From Lysobacter sp. cf310 (GTDB lineage Bacteria > Pseudomonadota > Gammaproteobacteria > Xanthomonadales > Xanthomonadaceae): DNA of 64,000 nt. A program made the translations under genes and the position numbers. The DNA is taken from NCBI RefSeq assembly GCF_900114355.1, contig NZ_FOSS01000001.1, forward strand, positions 248,001 through 312,000, read 5' to 3'. This document shows positions 26,790-35,170 of the stretch, piece after piece. The notes under the pieces are model-generated. The model had not been told where the DNA came from, did no database searches, and saw only the letters and a program-made list of their open reading frames with translations. Positions within the stretch are counted from its first letter, which is position 1, and each line of letters opens with the position of its first letter.

Positions 26790-27566
26790 TCAGCGCGCGC
26801 CCTCCAGCGCAATGCCATGCGCGCTCAACCACGCCTCGACCGCTTCGCGCTGCTTGCGCGTCTGCGCGTTCAGCAGCGAGGCGCGGGTCATGAACAGATA
26901 GCGCTGGAAGGTCTCGCCCTGGGCGTTGCGCGCATTCGCGTCGGCACCGGCCTCGAGCAGGTCGAGCGCGCGCTCGGGATCGTTGATCTGGCCGGCGATA
27001 TGCAGCGGCGTATTGCCGACGCGGTCGGCCAGGTTCGGATCCGCGCCCGCGGCCAGCAGCGCGCGGAACTGCGCTTCGCGCTCGCCCATCAGCGCCGAGC
27101 GCAGCGGGCCGGCGCCGGATTCGGGATTGCGCACGTTCGCATCGACGCGGCGCGCGAGCAGCTCGGTCAGATAAGAGGCATCGTTGGCGGCCGCGGCCAT
27201 GTGCACCACGGTGTCGCCATCCACGCCGGGCTGCTTGGGATCCGCGCCCGCGTCCAGCAGCGCCTTCAGGCTGTCCAGGCGTTGATTGAGCAGCGCCCAC
27301 TGCAGCAGGGTCACCTGCTTGTCGCCGCGCGCGGACAGATCGGCGCCGGGCGCCAGCGTGCGGATGCGCGCGGTATCGCCCTCGGCGACGGCTTCGGCCA
27401 GGGCCGCGACCGCCGGGTCGGCGAAGATCTGTTGCGCGCGTGGGCGGGCTTCGGTTGCGAGCATTGCGTTGTTCTCCATGGCGCAAGTCGTACAGGCCGC
27501 GCATGCGGCGGTCATCAACAGGACGGACATCGCCATCCTTCGGGCCTTCGCGCGATCCAGTCGCAT
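26790..27566 (-). CDS. Ankyrin-repeat exported protein, putative immunity protein
   Basis: A 258-residue protein. It has an N-terminal hydrophobic export segment (RMAMSVLLMTAACAAC), with several cysteines that could be lipidated although none sits in a perfect lipobox. At least four ankyrin repeats follow (about residues 80-240; for example TLLQWALLNQRLDSLKALLDAGADP and NTPLHIAGQIND). It precedes the lipase effector gene by 77 bp on the same strand. Ankyrin lipoproteins are known as periplasmic immunity partners of lipase-type antibacterial effectors, so that role is inferred here. The ATG at 27566 is preferred to the GTG at 27572; an ATG at about 27530 is also possible. Confidence 0.75.
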   Translation of the reverse strand: MRLDRAKARRMAMSVLLMTAACAACTTCAMENNAMLATEARPRAQQIFADPAVAALAEAVAEGDTARIRTLAPGADLSARGDKQVTLLQWALLNQRLDSLKALLDAGADPKQPGVDGDTVVHMAAAANDASYLTELLARRVDANVRNPESGAGPLRSALMGEREAQFRALLAAGADPNLADRVGNTPLHIAGQINDPERALDLLEAGADANARNAQGETFQRYLFMTRASLLNAQTRKQREAVEAWLSAHGIALEGAR

Positions 27567-27743
27567 CAGCACCTCGTGGCGCGCGCAGTGCGCACCTACC
27601 CCACCGCATGGTGCCGTGTAGGGATGACGGCGACAAGTCGCGCCCCCTGGGTCGCCGGCGCGGGTCTGGGCCGCGTATCACAGTTTTGCCGGCCCGCCCC
27701 GGCCGTCTCGTCGTCCTGCGCGACAGTCCGCACGACCGCCCAC

Positions 27744-27771
27744 AAACAAAAACCCCCGCACGCGGCGGGGG
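27744..27771 (-). terminator. Rho-independent terminator after infC
   Basis: CCCCCGC (27753-27759) pairs with GCGGGGG (27765-27771). On the minus strand the stem is followed by TTTTTGTTTG. It closes the thrS-infC transcript 30 bp after the infC stop, so rpmI and rplT are not served by read-through. Confidence 0.8.
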
Positions 27772-27802
27772 CTTTCGGACCGACCCAGCGGATGCCGGGC
27801 GA

Positions 27803-28327
27803 TCAGGTCTTCTTCTTCGGCGCGATCATCATGACCATCTGCCGCCCTTCCAGGCGCGGACGCGACTCGATCACGATGTCCTCGCCCAGGTCGGCCTCGA
27901 TCCGGGCCGCCATCTCGCGACCGAGTTCCTGATGGCTCATCTCGCGGCCACGGAAGCGGATGTTGACCTTGACCTTGTCGCCTTCTTCCAGGAACCGGCG
28001 CATGTTGCGCAGCTTGATCTGGTAGTCGCCTTCGTCGGTCACCGGACGGAACTTGAGTTCCTTGATCTCGACCTGCTTCTGCTTCTTCTTGGCCTCGTTG
28101 GCCTTCTTCTGCTGCTCGAAGCGGAACTTGCCGAAGTCCATGATCTTGCAGACCGGCGGATCGGCGTTGGGCTGGATTTCGACCAGATCCAGGCCTTCCT
28201 CTTCGGCCTGGCGCAACGCTTCGTCGCGCGTGAGCACGCCGATCATTTCGCCATCGCTGCCGATCACGCGCACGCGCGGTACGCGGATTTCCTGGTTCTT
28301 ACGGTTCGGCTTCTCGGGGGTACTGAT
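27803..28327 (-). CDS. infC: Translation initiation factor IF-3, with an ATC start codon
   Basis: A 174-residue protein. The usual IF-3 N-terminus, (M)[18 protein letters not shown], is preceded in frame not by ATG but by ATC at 28325-28327. A GGAG ribosome binding site (28337-28340) lies 9 nt upstream. AUU/AUC starts are a known hallmark of infC, because IF-3 discriminates against such codons and so represses itself. The N-domain (residues 10-80), linker helix rich in Lys/Gln, and C-domain ([15 protein letters not shown]...[10 protein letters not shown]) are complete. Annotating from the upstream ATG at 28402 would add 25 spurious residues. Confidence 0.95.
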   Translation of the reverse strand: MSTPEKPNRKNQEIRVPRVRVIGSDGEMIGVLTRDEALRQAEEEGLDLVEIQPNADPPVCKIMDFGKFRFEQQKKANEAKKKQKQVEIKELKFRPVTDEGDYQIKLRNMRRFLEEGDKVKVNIRFRGREMSHQELGREMAARIEADLGEDIVIESRPRLEGRQMVMMIAPKKKT

Positions 28328-28340
28328 TGTTGCAATCTCC
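28325..28340 (-). promoter_or_regulatory. Ribosome binding site and rare ATC start of infC
   Basis: GGAG at 28337-28340 is spaced 9 nt from ATC at 28325-28327. An ATT three codons upstream touches the GGAG and is too close to serve. This arrangement allows translational autoregulation by IF-3. Confidence 0.8.
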
Positions 28341-28429
28341 AATGTAGACACGGCTTTCCGTGTCGGGCCGTCCCGGATCACACCGGGACGGAGTCTGAAC
28401 AAGCTGGCCTGAAACTGGGTGCTGCGCGC

Positions 28430-30331
28430 TTAAGCGACGCTCTCGTCGTGCAAACGCGAGGCGAACTCGGCGACGGTCATCGTCCCCAGGTCCTCCCCTC
28501 CCCGAGTGCGTACCGCAATCATGCCATTTTCCTTCTCGCGATCGCCGGCCACGAGCAGGTACGGCACGCGCTGCAGCGTGTGCTCGCGAATCTTATAGCC
28601 GATCTTTTCGTTCCGCAAATCGGACTGAACCCGGAACCCTTGATTTGCAAGGAGTTTCCGGACCTCCTCCACATAATCGGCCTGGGCGTCGGTAATGTTC
28701 ATCACCGTGGCCTGGATCGGGGCCAGCCAGGCCGGGAACTGGCCGGCGTGGTGCTCGATCAGGATGCCGATGAACCGCTCCATCGAGCCCACGATGGCCC
28801 GGTGCAGCATGACCGGGGTCCGGCGCTGGCTGTGCTCGTCCACGTATTCGGCGCCCAGACGGCCCGGCATCATGAAATCGACCTGCATGGTGCCCAGCTG
28901 CCAGGTCCGGCCGATCGCGTCCTTGAGGTGGTATTCGATCTTGGGGCCGTAGAAGGCGCCCTCGCCGGGCAGCTCCTGCCATTCCACCCCGCAGGCGCCC
29001 AGGGCGCTGCGCAGGGCGGCCTCGGCCTTGTCCCAGGTGGCGTCGTCGCCCAGGCGCGAGTCCGGGCGCAGGGCGATCTTGATCTGGATGTCCTCAAAGC
29101 CGAAATCGCCGTAGACCGCCAGCGCCTGCTGGTGGAAGGCCGTGACTTCGGCCTCGATCTGGTCTTCCAGGCAGAAGATGTGGCCGTCGTCCTGGGTGAA
29201 GCCGCGCACACGCAGGATGCCGTGCAGCGCGCCGGAGGGCTCGTTGCGGTGGCAGGAGCCGAACTCGCCGTAGCGGATCGGCAGGTCGCGGTAGCTGTGC
29301 AGGCCCTGGTTGAACACCTGGACATGGCCCGGGCAGTTCATCGGCTTGACCGCGTAGGTGCGCTTCTCCGACTCGGTGAAGAACATGTTCTCCTTGTAGT
29401 TGTCCCAGTGGCCGGACTTCTGCCACAGCGACACGTCCAGGATCTGCGGGCAACGCACCTCGCCGTAGCCGCTTTCGCGGTAGACGCGGCGCATGTACTG
29501 CTCCACCACCTGCCAGATCGACCAGCCCTTGGGGTGCCAGAACACCAGGCCCGGCGCCTCTTCCTGCAGGTGGAACAGGTCCTGCTGCTTGCCGATGCGG
29601 CGGTGGTCGCGCTTCTCGGCTTCCTCGATGCGCTGGATATAGGCCGACAGCTGCTTCTTGTCGGCCCAGGCCGTGCCATAGACGCGCTGCAACTGCTCGT
29701 TCTTGGAATCGCCGCGCCAGTAGGCGCCGGAAATGCGGGTCAGCTTGAAGGCCTTGAGGAAGCGCGTGTTCGGCACGTGCGGGCCGCGGCACATGTCGAC
29801 GTATTCCTCGTGGTAGTACAGGCCCATGGCCTTCTCGTCTGGCATGTCCTCGACCAGGCGCAGCTTGTAGTCCTCGCCGCGCGAGGCGAACACCTGGATG
29901 ACCTCATCGCGCGGCGTGACCTTCTTGATCACGTCGTAGTCCTTGTCGATCAGCTCGATCATGCGCGCTTCGATCGCGGCCAGGTCCTCGGGCGTGAACG
30001 GGCGCTCGTACCAGATGTCGTAATAGAAGCCCTCCTCGATCACCGGGCCGATCACCATCTTCGCGCTCGGATACAGCTGCTTGACCGCGTGGCCGACCAG
30101 GTGGGCGCAGGAGTGGCGGATGATCTCGACGCCTTCCGGATCCTTGGGCGTGATGATGCGCAGCTTGGCGTCGTGGTCGATGCGGTCGCTGGCGTCGACC
30201 AGCTTGCCGTCGACTTCGCCGGCGACGGTGGCCTTGGCCAGGCCGGCGCCGATCGAGGCGGCGACCTCCATGACGGATACGGGCTGTTCGAATTCGCGGC
30301 GGCTGCCGTCGGGGAGCGTAATGGCGATCAT
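28430..30331 (-). CDS. thrS: Threonyl-tRNA synthetase
   Basis: A 633-residue class II synthetase. It has an N-terminal TGS domain (1-62), the editing domain with HSCAHL and a later H-x3-H/C set (MCRGPHV), the catalytic core with zinc ligands around [10 protein letters not shown], and a C-terminal anticodon-binding domain ([15 protein letters not shown] to the end). The ATG at 30331 matches the normal [10 protein letters not shown] start. It is the first gene of thrS-infC, 102 bp ahead of the infC start. Its 5' leader has a small Thr-containing peptide and a terminator. Confidence 0.97.
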   Translation of the reverse strand: MIAITLPDGSRREFEQPVSVMEVAASIGAGLAKATVAGEVDGKLVDASDRIDHDAKLRIITPKDPEGVEIIRHSCAHLVGHAVKQLYPSAKMVIGPVIEEGFYYDIWYERPFTPEDLAAIEARMIELIDKDYDVIKKVTPRDEVIQVFASRGEDYKLRLVEDMPDEKAMGLYYHEEYVDMCRGPHVPNTRFLKAFKLTRISGAYWRGDSKNEQLQRVYGTAWADKKQLSAYIQRIEEAEKRDHRRIGKQQDLFHLQEEAPGLVFWHPKGWSIWQVVEQYMRRVYRESGYGEVRCPQILDVSLWQKSGHWDNYKENMFFTESEKRTYAVKPMNCPGHVQVFNQGLHSYRDLPIRYGEFGSCHRNEPSGALHGILRVRGFTQDDGHIFCLEDQIEAEVTAFHQQALAVYGDFGFEDIQIKIALRPDSRLGDDATWDKAEAALRSALGACGVEWQELPGEGAFYGPKIEYHLKDAIGRTWQLGTMQVDFMMPGRLGAEYVDEHSQRRTPVMLHRAIVGSMERFIGILIEHHAGQFPAWLAPIQATVMNITDAQADYVEEVRKLLANQGFRVQSDLRNEKIGYKIREHTLQRVPYLLVAGDREKENGMIAVRTRGGEDLGTMTVAEFASRLHDESVA

Positions 30332-30480
30332 GGCGTTCGGGATCTGGGTTCTTGTAGGGAAGCGGCGCGGGTGGCGCCCGGGAGATGCGGGAACCGTCGC
30401 CTGGACGGCGGGGGCGCGACCCGGGTCGCGGGCGCCCTGGCGTTCAGGGAAGGCGGTGCAAAGCGGGATCGGGGGCGGCA

Positions 30481-30506
30481 GCAAGAAAAAAGCGCCGCGA
30501 GGGCGC
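30481..30506 (-). terminator. Terminator/attenuator in the thrS leader
   Basis: GCGCC-GCGAG-GGCGC (30492-30506) forms a 5 bp stem followed on the minus strand by six T residues, 150 bp upstream of thrS. A self-complementary CTGCGTACGCAG lies just upstream (about 30508-30519) and could form an alternative structure. Confidence 0.6.
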
Positions 30507-30532
30507 CTGCGTACGCAGCTGCCTCGGGCGGT

Positions 30533-30559
30533 TCAACGATGGGCGCGGGTAGTGTCCAT
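30533..30559 (-). CDS. Candidate 8-residue thrS leader peptide (MDTTRAHR)
   Basis: A nine-codon minus-strand frame, ATG to TGA, with two consecutive Thr codons ends 27 bp before the terminator hairpin in the thrS leader. A TTGACT hexamer lies about 100 bp upstream. This is the layout of a transcription attenuator sensing charged tRNA-Thr, but two Thr codons is a weak signal and there is no strong ribosome binding site. Treat it as a hypothesis. Confidence 0.35.
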   Translation of the reverse strand: MDTTRAHR

Positions 30560-30633
30560 GTCGCACGCTAGGCCGGCGGTTAGGCGGGCCACCTGTTCGC
30601 GGGACGCGGCCGGATGCCGCGTCGATACTGCTA

Positions 30634-30662
30634 ATAGTTGGGGACGGAAGGGGCCAAGTCAA
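30634..30662 (-). promoter_or_regulatory. Candidate promoter for thrS
   Basis: On the minus strand TTGACT (30657-30662) is followed after 17 nt by AACTAT (30634-30639), with TATTAG 3 nt further on as a second option. It sits downstream of the tRNA-Val terminator and upstream of the thrS leader. Confidence 0.45.
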
Positions 30663-30740
30663 CGAGCGCGACGCCGGCGGCCGCGCCGATCGGGCCTGGA
30701 GCGCATCGGCGCGCCCGCCATCGGCCGCAACCCGAAAACA

Positions 30741-30768
30741 GAAAGGCCCGGCTTGCGCCAGGCCTTTC
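30741..30768 (-). terminator. Terminator of tRNA-Val
   Basis: GAAAGGCC-C-GGC / GCC-A-GGCCTTTC with a TTGC loop forms an 11 bp stem with one mismatch. On the minus strand it is followed by TGTTTTCG. It lies about 10 bp after the tRNA 3' end. Confidence 0.75.
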
Positions 30769-30778
30769 GTCACCGAAT

Positions 30779-30853
30779 TGGTGGGCGATACAGGGTTCGA
30801 ACCTGTGACCCCTACCATGTCAAGGTAGTGCTCTACCGCTGAGCTAATCGCCC
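30779..30853 (-). tRNA. tRNA-Val (GAC)
   Basis: A 75 nt cloverleaf. GGGCGAT pairs with ATCGCCC, followed by A and encoded CCA. The anticodon loop TTGACAT gives GAC, reading GUC/GUU valine codons. The D arm TTAGCTCAGCGGTAGAGC and T arm GGTTCGAACCC are canonical. Confidence 0.96.
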
Positions 30854-30974
30854 GTCGCCGAACTTGCGAAAACTCCCCGGCGAGGGGCGCGCAGTGTAGC
30901 CCAGCGGCGCGCGGCCGACAAGCGTCCGCGCGGCGCGCGCGACCGGCGCGCGGCTGCCGGCCCGGCCACCGCGC

Positions 30975-33008
30975 TCAGGCCGCGAAACCGGCGTCCTTGA
31001 GCTTGCGCAGCTGGTCGCGCACGGCCGCAGCCTCCTCGAATTCCAGGTCGCGGGCGTGCTGGTACATCTGCTGCTCCAGCGCCTTGATCTTGGCCGAGAA
31101 CTGGGCCGGGCTGAGCGCGGCGTAGTCGACCATGGACTCGGCGACCTTGCGGGTCTTGCCGCGCCCGCGCGCGGTCTCGGACGGATCGGCACGCGCGCCC
31201 TCGAACAGGTCCACCACGGTCTTGGACACCGACTTCGGGGTGATGTTGTGCTCGAGGTTGTATTCGACCTGACGCGCGCGGCGGCGGTCGGTCTCGTCGA
31301 TCGCGGCCTGCATCGAACGGGTGACCTTGTCGGCATACAGGATCGCCTTGCCGCGCAGATTGCGCGCGGCGCGGCCGATGGTCTGGATCAGCGAGCCGGT
31401 CGACCGCAGGAAGCCTTCCTTGTCGGCGTCCAGGATCGCCACCAGCGACACCTCGGGCATGTCCAGGCCCTCGCGCAGCAGGTTGATGCCCACCAGCACG
31501 TCGAACTTGCCCAGGCGCAGGTCGCGGATGATCTCGACGCGCTCGACCGTATCCACGTCCGAGTGCAGGTAGCGCACACGCACGCCGTGCTCGCCGAGGT
31601 ATTCGGTGAGGTTCTCGGCCATGCGCTTGGTGAGGGTGGTGATCAGCACGCGATCGCCCATCGCGACGCGCTCGTTGATTTCGCTGAGCACGTCGTCGAC
31701 CTGGGTGCCGACCGGGCGGATCTCGACCACCGGATCGATCAGGCCGGTCGGGCGCACCACCAGCTCGGTGATCTGCCCTTCCGACTTCTGCAGCTCGTAG
31801 GGGCCGGGCGTGGCCGAGACGAAGATCGCGCGCGGCGAACGGCCTTCCCACTCCTCGAACTTCAGCGGCCGGTTGTCCAGCGCCGACGGCAGGCGGAAGC
31901 CGAACTCGACCAGGGTTTCCTTGCGCGAGCGGTCGCCTTTGTACATCGCGCCGATCTGCGGCACGGTCACGTGCGATTCGTCCACCACCAGCAGCGCGTC
32001 CGGCGCCAGATAGTCGAACAGGCACGGCGGCGGCTCGCCCGGCATGTGCCCGGTCAGATGGCGCGAGTAGTTCTCGATGCCGTTGCAGTAGCCGACCTCG
32101 GCCAGCATCTCCAGATCGAACTGGGTGCGCTGGGCCAGGCGCTGCGCCTCGACCAGCTTGTTCTGCGCGTACAGCTGCTCCAGACGCAGCCGCAGCTCGT
32201 CCTTGATCGCATCGATCGCGTCCAGCACCGTGCGGCGCGTGGTCACGTAATGCGACTTGGGGTAGATGGTGTAGCGCGGCAGCTTGCGCAGGGTCTCGCC
32301 GGTGAGCGGATCGAACGCGGTCAGGTTCTCGATCTCGCCGTCGAACAGCTCGATGCGCAGCGCCTCCATCTCCGATTCGGCCGGATGCACGTCGATGACC
32401 TCGCCGCGCACCCGGTACGTGCCGCGGCGCAGCTCGGTATCGTTGCGCGCGTACTGCATCTCGGTCAGGCGGCGGATCAGCTCGCGCTGATCGATGCGCT
32501 CGCCGCGCACCATGTGCAGGACCATGCGGAAGTATTCGTTGGGATCGCCCAGGCCGTAGATCGCCGACACCGTGCACACGATGATGGTGTCGCGACGCTC
32601 CAGCAGGGCCTTGGTCGCCGACAGCCGCATCTGCTCGATGTGCTCGTTCACCGAGCTGTCCTTCTCGATGAAGGTGTCGCTGGACGGAACGTAGGCTTCG
32701 GGCTGGTAGTAGTCGTAGTAGCTGACGAAGTACTCGACCGCGTTGTGCGGGAAGAAAGCCTTGAACTCACCGTACAACTGCGCCGCCAGGGTCTTGTTCG
32801 GCGCCATCACCAGGGTCGGCTTCTGCACCGACTGGATCACGTTGGCGATGGTGTAGGTCTTGCCCGAGCCGGTCACGCCCAGCAGGGTCTGCTGGGCCAG
32901 GCCGTTCTCGAAGCCGGCGATCAGGCTGTCGATCGCGAGCGGTTGGTCGCCGGCCGGCGAATACGGCGCGACCAGTTGAAAACCTGCGGGATGAATGAGC
33001 TCGTTCAT
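30975..33008 (-). CDS. uvrB: Excinuclease ABC subunit B
   Basis: A 677-residue nucleotide excision repair helicase-like protein. Walker A GVTGSGKT lies at 44-51. The beta-hairpin region [23 protein letters not shown], the SATPGPYEL motif, IGRAARN, and a C-terminal UVR motif (about 635-670, [21 protein letters not shown]) that contacts UvrA/UvrC are all present. It verifies lesions delivered by UvrA and recruits UvrC. Start [10 protein letters not shown] at 33008; an ATG two codons upstream (33014) is equally possible. Confidence 0.97.
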   Translation of the reverse strand: MNELIHPAGFQLVAPYSPAGDQPLAIDSLIAGFENGLAQQTLLGVTGSGKTYTIANVIQSVQKPTLVMAPNKTLAAQLYGEFKAFFPHNAVEYFVSYYDYYQPEAYVPSSDTFIEKDSSVNEHIEQMRLSATKALLERRDTIIVCTVSAIYGLGDPNEYFRMVLHMVRGERIDQRELIRRLTEMQYARNDTELRRGTYRVRGEVIDVHPAESEMEALRIELFDGEIENLTAFDPLTGETLRKLPRYTIYPKSHYVTTRRTVLDAIDAIKDELRLRLEQLYAQNKLVEAQRLAQRTQFDLEMLAEVGYCNGIENYSRHLTGHMPGEPPPCLFDYLAPDALLVVDESHVTVPQIGAMYKGDRSRKETLVEFGFRLPSALDNRPLKFEEWEGRSPRAIFVSATPGPYELQKSEGQITELVVRPTGLIDPVVEIRPVGTQVDDVLSEINERVAMGDRVLITTLTKRMAENLTEYLGEHGVRVRYLHSDVDTVERVEIIRDLRLGKFDVLVGINLLREGLDMPEVSLVAILDADKEGFLRSTGSLIQTIGRAARNLRGKAILYADKVTRSMQAAIDETDRRRARQVEYNLEHNITPKSVSKTVVDLFEGARADPSETARGRGKTRKVAESMVDYAALSPAQFSAKIKALEQQMYQHARDLEFEEAAAVRDQLRKLKDAGFAA

Positions 33009-33723
33009 GGTCATCGGCTGCGGTCGATCCTCAAGTGTACCCAGACTGCGCGAAGCGCGATCGGTCGGTTTTGCTGCACGACCCCGAGGGTCCTTGCGAT
33101 GCTTGGGCGGTGCGCCCGCGTGGTTGCTAGCGCCCGGCCCGAATGGCATCGGCCGAGATGAACGCAGGGCAACGAAGTCGCGCACGCGGCCGTGGTTGGG
33201 CGAAGTTTCTGTGGGTCCTGGAGTTGCGCAACAGCGGCTGGGATGGCCGACGACGATGCGCCGGAGCGCAGGCTGGAGATCGTCAAGAACGGTCCAACAC
33301 CCTGCAGGCGCTCGGCGCCGGCGCCGCCTATGCAAGATGTGCGGCCGCCGCGCGCCGGACTCAAGTCGTGCGGCGCCTGCGCAGCGCAGATGGACGCCGC
33401 CGGCCGAACGGGTTCCGGGCCGTCAGGCTGGCCGATCTTCGACGACCGCGACGGCGGTGGGGCCCGGACACCGCTAAGCCATCGTGCGAATCACCGACAC
33501 GCGGCGCGCGCCGAGCATTCGCTCCATTCGCAGCCGGCCCCTGCGGCGCTATGGCCGCGACGACTGCGATCCCGTCAAGGGCTCTCGTTTCCGGCCTGCT
33601 CGGCCGCGAGACCTGGCCGGGCCAAATCCGCAGCGACGGCGCCTGCCAGATTCAGACCAAGCGACCAAAACACCCCTCACGCCGCCCATCGCGACCGCCC
33701 TGCGCGCGATTACGCGCCCAGGG
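33009..33723. other. Long intergenic region without a credible gene
   Basis: About 715 bp between uvrB and the tRNA-Asn promoter. Several overlapping frames of 100-220 codons are open on the plus strand, but they are Arg/Ala/Pro-rich, lack ribosome binding sites and look like GC-driven artefacts. No repeat of the dispersed families and no hairpin terminator stands out. It may hold remnants of decayed genes and the uvrB promoter. Confidence 0.45.
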
Positions 33724-33753
33724 CTTGACCCTCCCGGGGCCTCCCCCTAGGAT
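33724..33753 (+). promoter_or_regulatory. Promoter of tRNA-Asn
   Basis: TTGACC (33724-33729) and TAGGAT (33748-33753) are separated by 18 nt and end 10 bp before the mature tRNA 5' end. This is a good sigma-70 type promoter. Confidence 0.65.
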
Positions 33754-33763
33754 ATGCGTCCCC

Positions 33764-33840
33764 GCCCGAATAGCTCAGCCGGTTAGAGCACTTGACTGTT
33801 AATCAGGGGGTCGTTGGTTCGAGTCCAACTTCGGGCGCCA
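33764..33840 (+). tRNA. tRNA-Asn (GTT), integration site of a mini-island
   Basis: A 77 nt cloverleaf. GCCCGAA pairs with TTCGGGC, followed by G and encoded CCA. The loop has anticodon GTT, reading AAC/AAU. The last 48 nt (33793-33840) are repeated perfectly at 35423-35470, so the 3' half now present here was brought in or duplicated by integration of the 1.6 kb element. The gene remains complete and should be functional. Confidence 0.97.
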
Positions 33841-33841
33841 A
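33793..33841 (+). repeat. Left attachment repeat (attL) in the tRNA-Asn 3' end
   Basis: 49 bp including the anticodon arm end, T arm, acceptor 3' strand, CCA and one more A are identical to 35423-35471. The repeats bound a 1.6 kb low-GC segment, the standard trace of site-specific integration into a tRNA gene. Confidence 0.85.
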
Positions 33842-33845
33842 AACC

Positions 33846-33880
33846 AAAGGCTTGCGATTCGATCGCAGGCCTTTCTTTTT
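33846..33880 (+). terminator. Island-borne terminator of tRNA-Asn
   Basis: AAAGGCTTGCGAT / ATCGCAGGCCTTT forms a 13 bp stem with one G-T pair and a 3 nt loop, followed by CTTTTT. It lies inside the island, 6 bp after the tRNA, and replaces the original terminator now stranded at 35488-35515. Confidence 0.85.
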
Positions 33881-33966
33881 AGGTGCACCTAAAATAGGTT
33901 TTCCTAGGTTGACAACGTCCTTCATTGTTGTCCGTCGGTTTGAGCTGTCTTGCTAGTCACACAGCG

Positions 33967-34554
33967 TCACAGACCCACCATGCGATTCCAGTCGTTTACG
34001 TACATCTCGATTCTCTGAAACTCGGCGGACAGAAGGAATCTGTTGTGCGCGATGAAATTTCGCGCGCGCTCAAGCTCATCTAGGCGTTGTTTCAACCAAT
34101 GCTGGGTGGGGACAAGATCTGAAAAGTCTTCCCAATTCGCGACGATGATGTCCGCAAGATGTCCGAACTGCACGAAGCCGAGCAGATCCGCGCTCTGACC
34201 TTCGAGCCATGAATTTTCCTGCGCGTCCTTTTGCCGACCAGCAGCAAATTCCTGAACCTTCTTCGGCACTCTTGAAATCCACCACCCTGCGCCATGACGC
34301 TCAAATAAGCGCTCTGTGATGAGGGCGCGCACCGAATTTTCAAAGCAGTAAAGAAGCGAGTACAAGCGCGCCATGCGCATCGCCTCACCCCGCAAGTCGA
34401 CACCAAACGGCGTAAGAGTTTCAGCAAATAGCTCACGCTCGGCATCTTCCGTGTTAGCGCCCACTCGAATACCAGCAGCACGAAATCGATCGGCTTCGGC
34501 TTCGAACATCAGTCCACGGAAAAGCCAATCACGCAGATCCTTGGCTTCAATCAT
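33967..34554 (-). CDS. Swt1-type HEPN domain protein, putative ribonuclease
   Basis: A 195-residue protein. Residues 60-185 read as a Swt1-family HEPN domain: LLYCFENSVRALITERL and GAGWWISRVPKKV, then ERARNFIAHNR with R165-N166-x3-H170. That is the R-x4-6-H motif (with a polar residue after Arg) that forms the active site of HEPN ribonucleases in toxins and defence systems. The gene starts 8 nt inside the end of the DUF5343 gene, so the two are translationally coupled. Its base composition (about 50 % GC) is far from that of the flanks. The function is inferred: an RNA-cleaving effector controlled by, or acting with, the DUF5343 protein. Confidence 0.8.
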   Translation of the reverse strand: MIEAKDLRDWLFRGLMFEAEADRFRAAGIRVGANTEDAERELFAETLTPFGVDLRGEAMRMARLYSLLYCFENSVRALITERLFERHGAGWWISRVPKKVQEFAAGRQKDAQENSWLEGQSADLLGFVQFGHLADIIVANWEDFSDLVPTQHWLKQRLDELERARNFIAHNRFLLSAEFQRIEMYVNDWNRMVGL

Positions 34555-35170
34555 CGAGCAGATGCTCCTTCAATGATTTGAATATTGCGTTATAGACCTC
34601 GACATCTTTCGTGGCAGGAAGGTGTATCTCGATGTTGTATCGCAAGCCATTGAAATGTAGCGGATGCGCCGAAGCAGCTCGCTCCGACTTTGGGGCCTCT
34701 TGAATAGGCTCATTGGCAGCCGAAGCCGTTTTATGCTTTGAATGCCCCACCGAGCTGGATATGTCAGCCAACTTCAACAGGTTCAAGAAGGTAGAAGCTT
34801 GCCGTTCTGCTACGACGTCCGAGACATTGTGCGCCGACTTGAATCGACCAATGATTGCCTGGCGGTCGGAGTCAGAGAGATTTTCATTGATATGGAAGAG
34901 GTCTTCATACGCTTCCCGAAGAGCTTGACCCAGCACTTGCTTCGAACGCGATTTGTCTCTGTAATCGAGATATCGTTTGGTAGGCGATCCATCCGCTGTC
35001 AAGAAGCCGAGATCCTTAAGGACCGGCAGAACTCCTTGATCGTTGCTGCTCTTGAAACCAATGCTCTTTAGATGAGCTACGGTGAACTTGTCCGGCGCCG
35101 TGCCATCAATAATCTTCTGCATTATTGCGGGAAGATTCTTCACGCTCGTCATATAGCGACTAGAGAGCAT
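34547..35170 (-). CDS. DUF5343 domain protein, partner of the HEPN protein
   Basis: A 207-residue protein. Residues 8-138 match DUF5343 (LPAIMQKIIDGTAPDKFTVAHLKSIGFKS, VLPVLKDLGFLTADGSPTKRY, ALREAYEDLFHINENLSD), whose first half looks like a winged helix. A low-complexity linker (140-168) leads to a small C-terminal module, NIEIHLPATKDVEVYNAIFKSLKEHLL, with a strand-helix pattern. The start ATG follows a strong AGGAGG site 7 nt away. It is co-transcribed with, and overlaps, the downstream HEPN gene. A sensor, antitoxin or adaptor role is an inference; no activity is known to me. Confidence 0.78.
   Translation of the reverse strand: MLSSRYMTSVKNLPAIMQKIIDGTAPDKFTVAHLKSIGFKSSNDQGVLPVLKDLGFLTADGSPTKRYLDYRDKSRSKQVLGQALREAYEDLFHINENLSDSDRQAIIGRFKSAHNVSDVVAERQASTFLNLLKLADISSSVGHSKHKTASAANEPIQEAPKSERAASAHPLHFNGLRYNIEIHLPATKDVEVYNAIFKSLKEHLLDD

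Noticed and set aside
28328-28402. An N-terminal extension of IF-3 from the ATG at 28402
   Set aside because: The extra 25 residues are not found in IF-3 proteins and lack a ribosome binding site; the ATC start with GGAG fits better.
33143-33802. Plus-strand open frames of 160-220 codons between uvrB and tRNA-Asn
   Set aside because: Arg/Ala/Pro-rich, overlapping in several frames, no ribosome binding site, and one runs into the tRNA gene.
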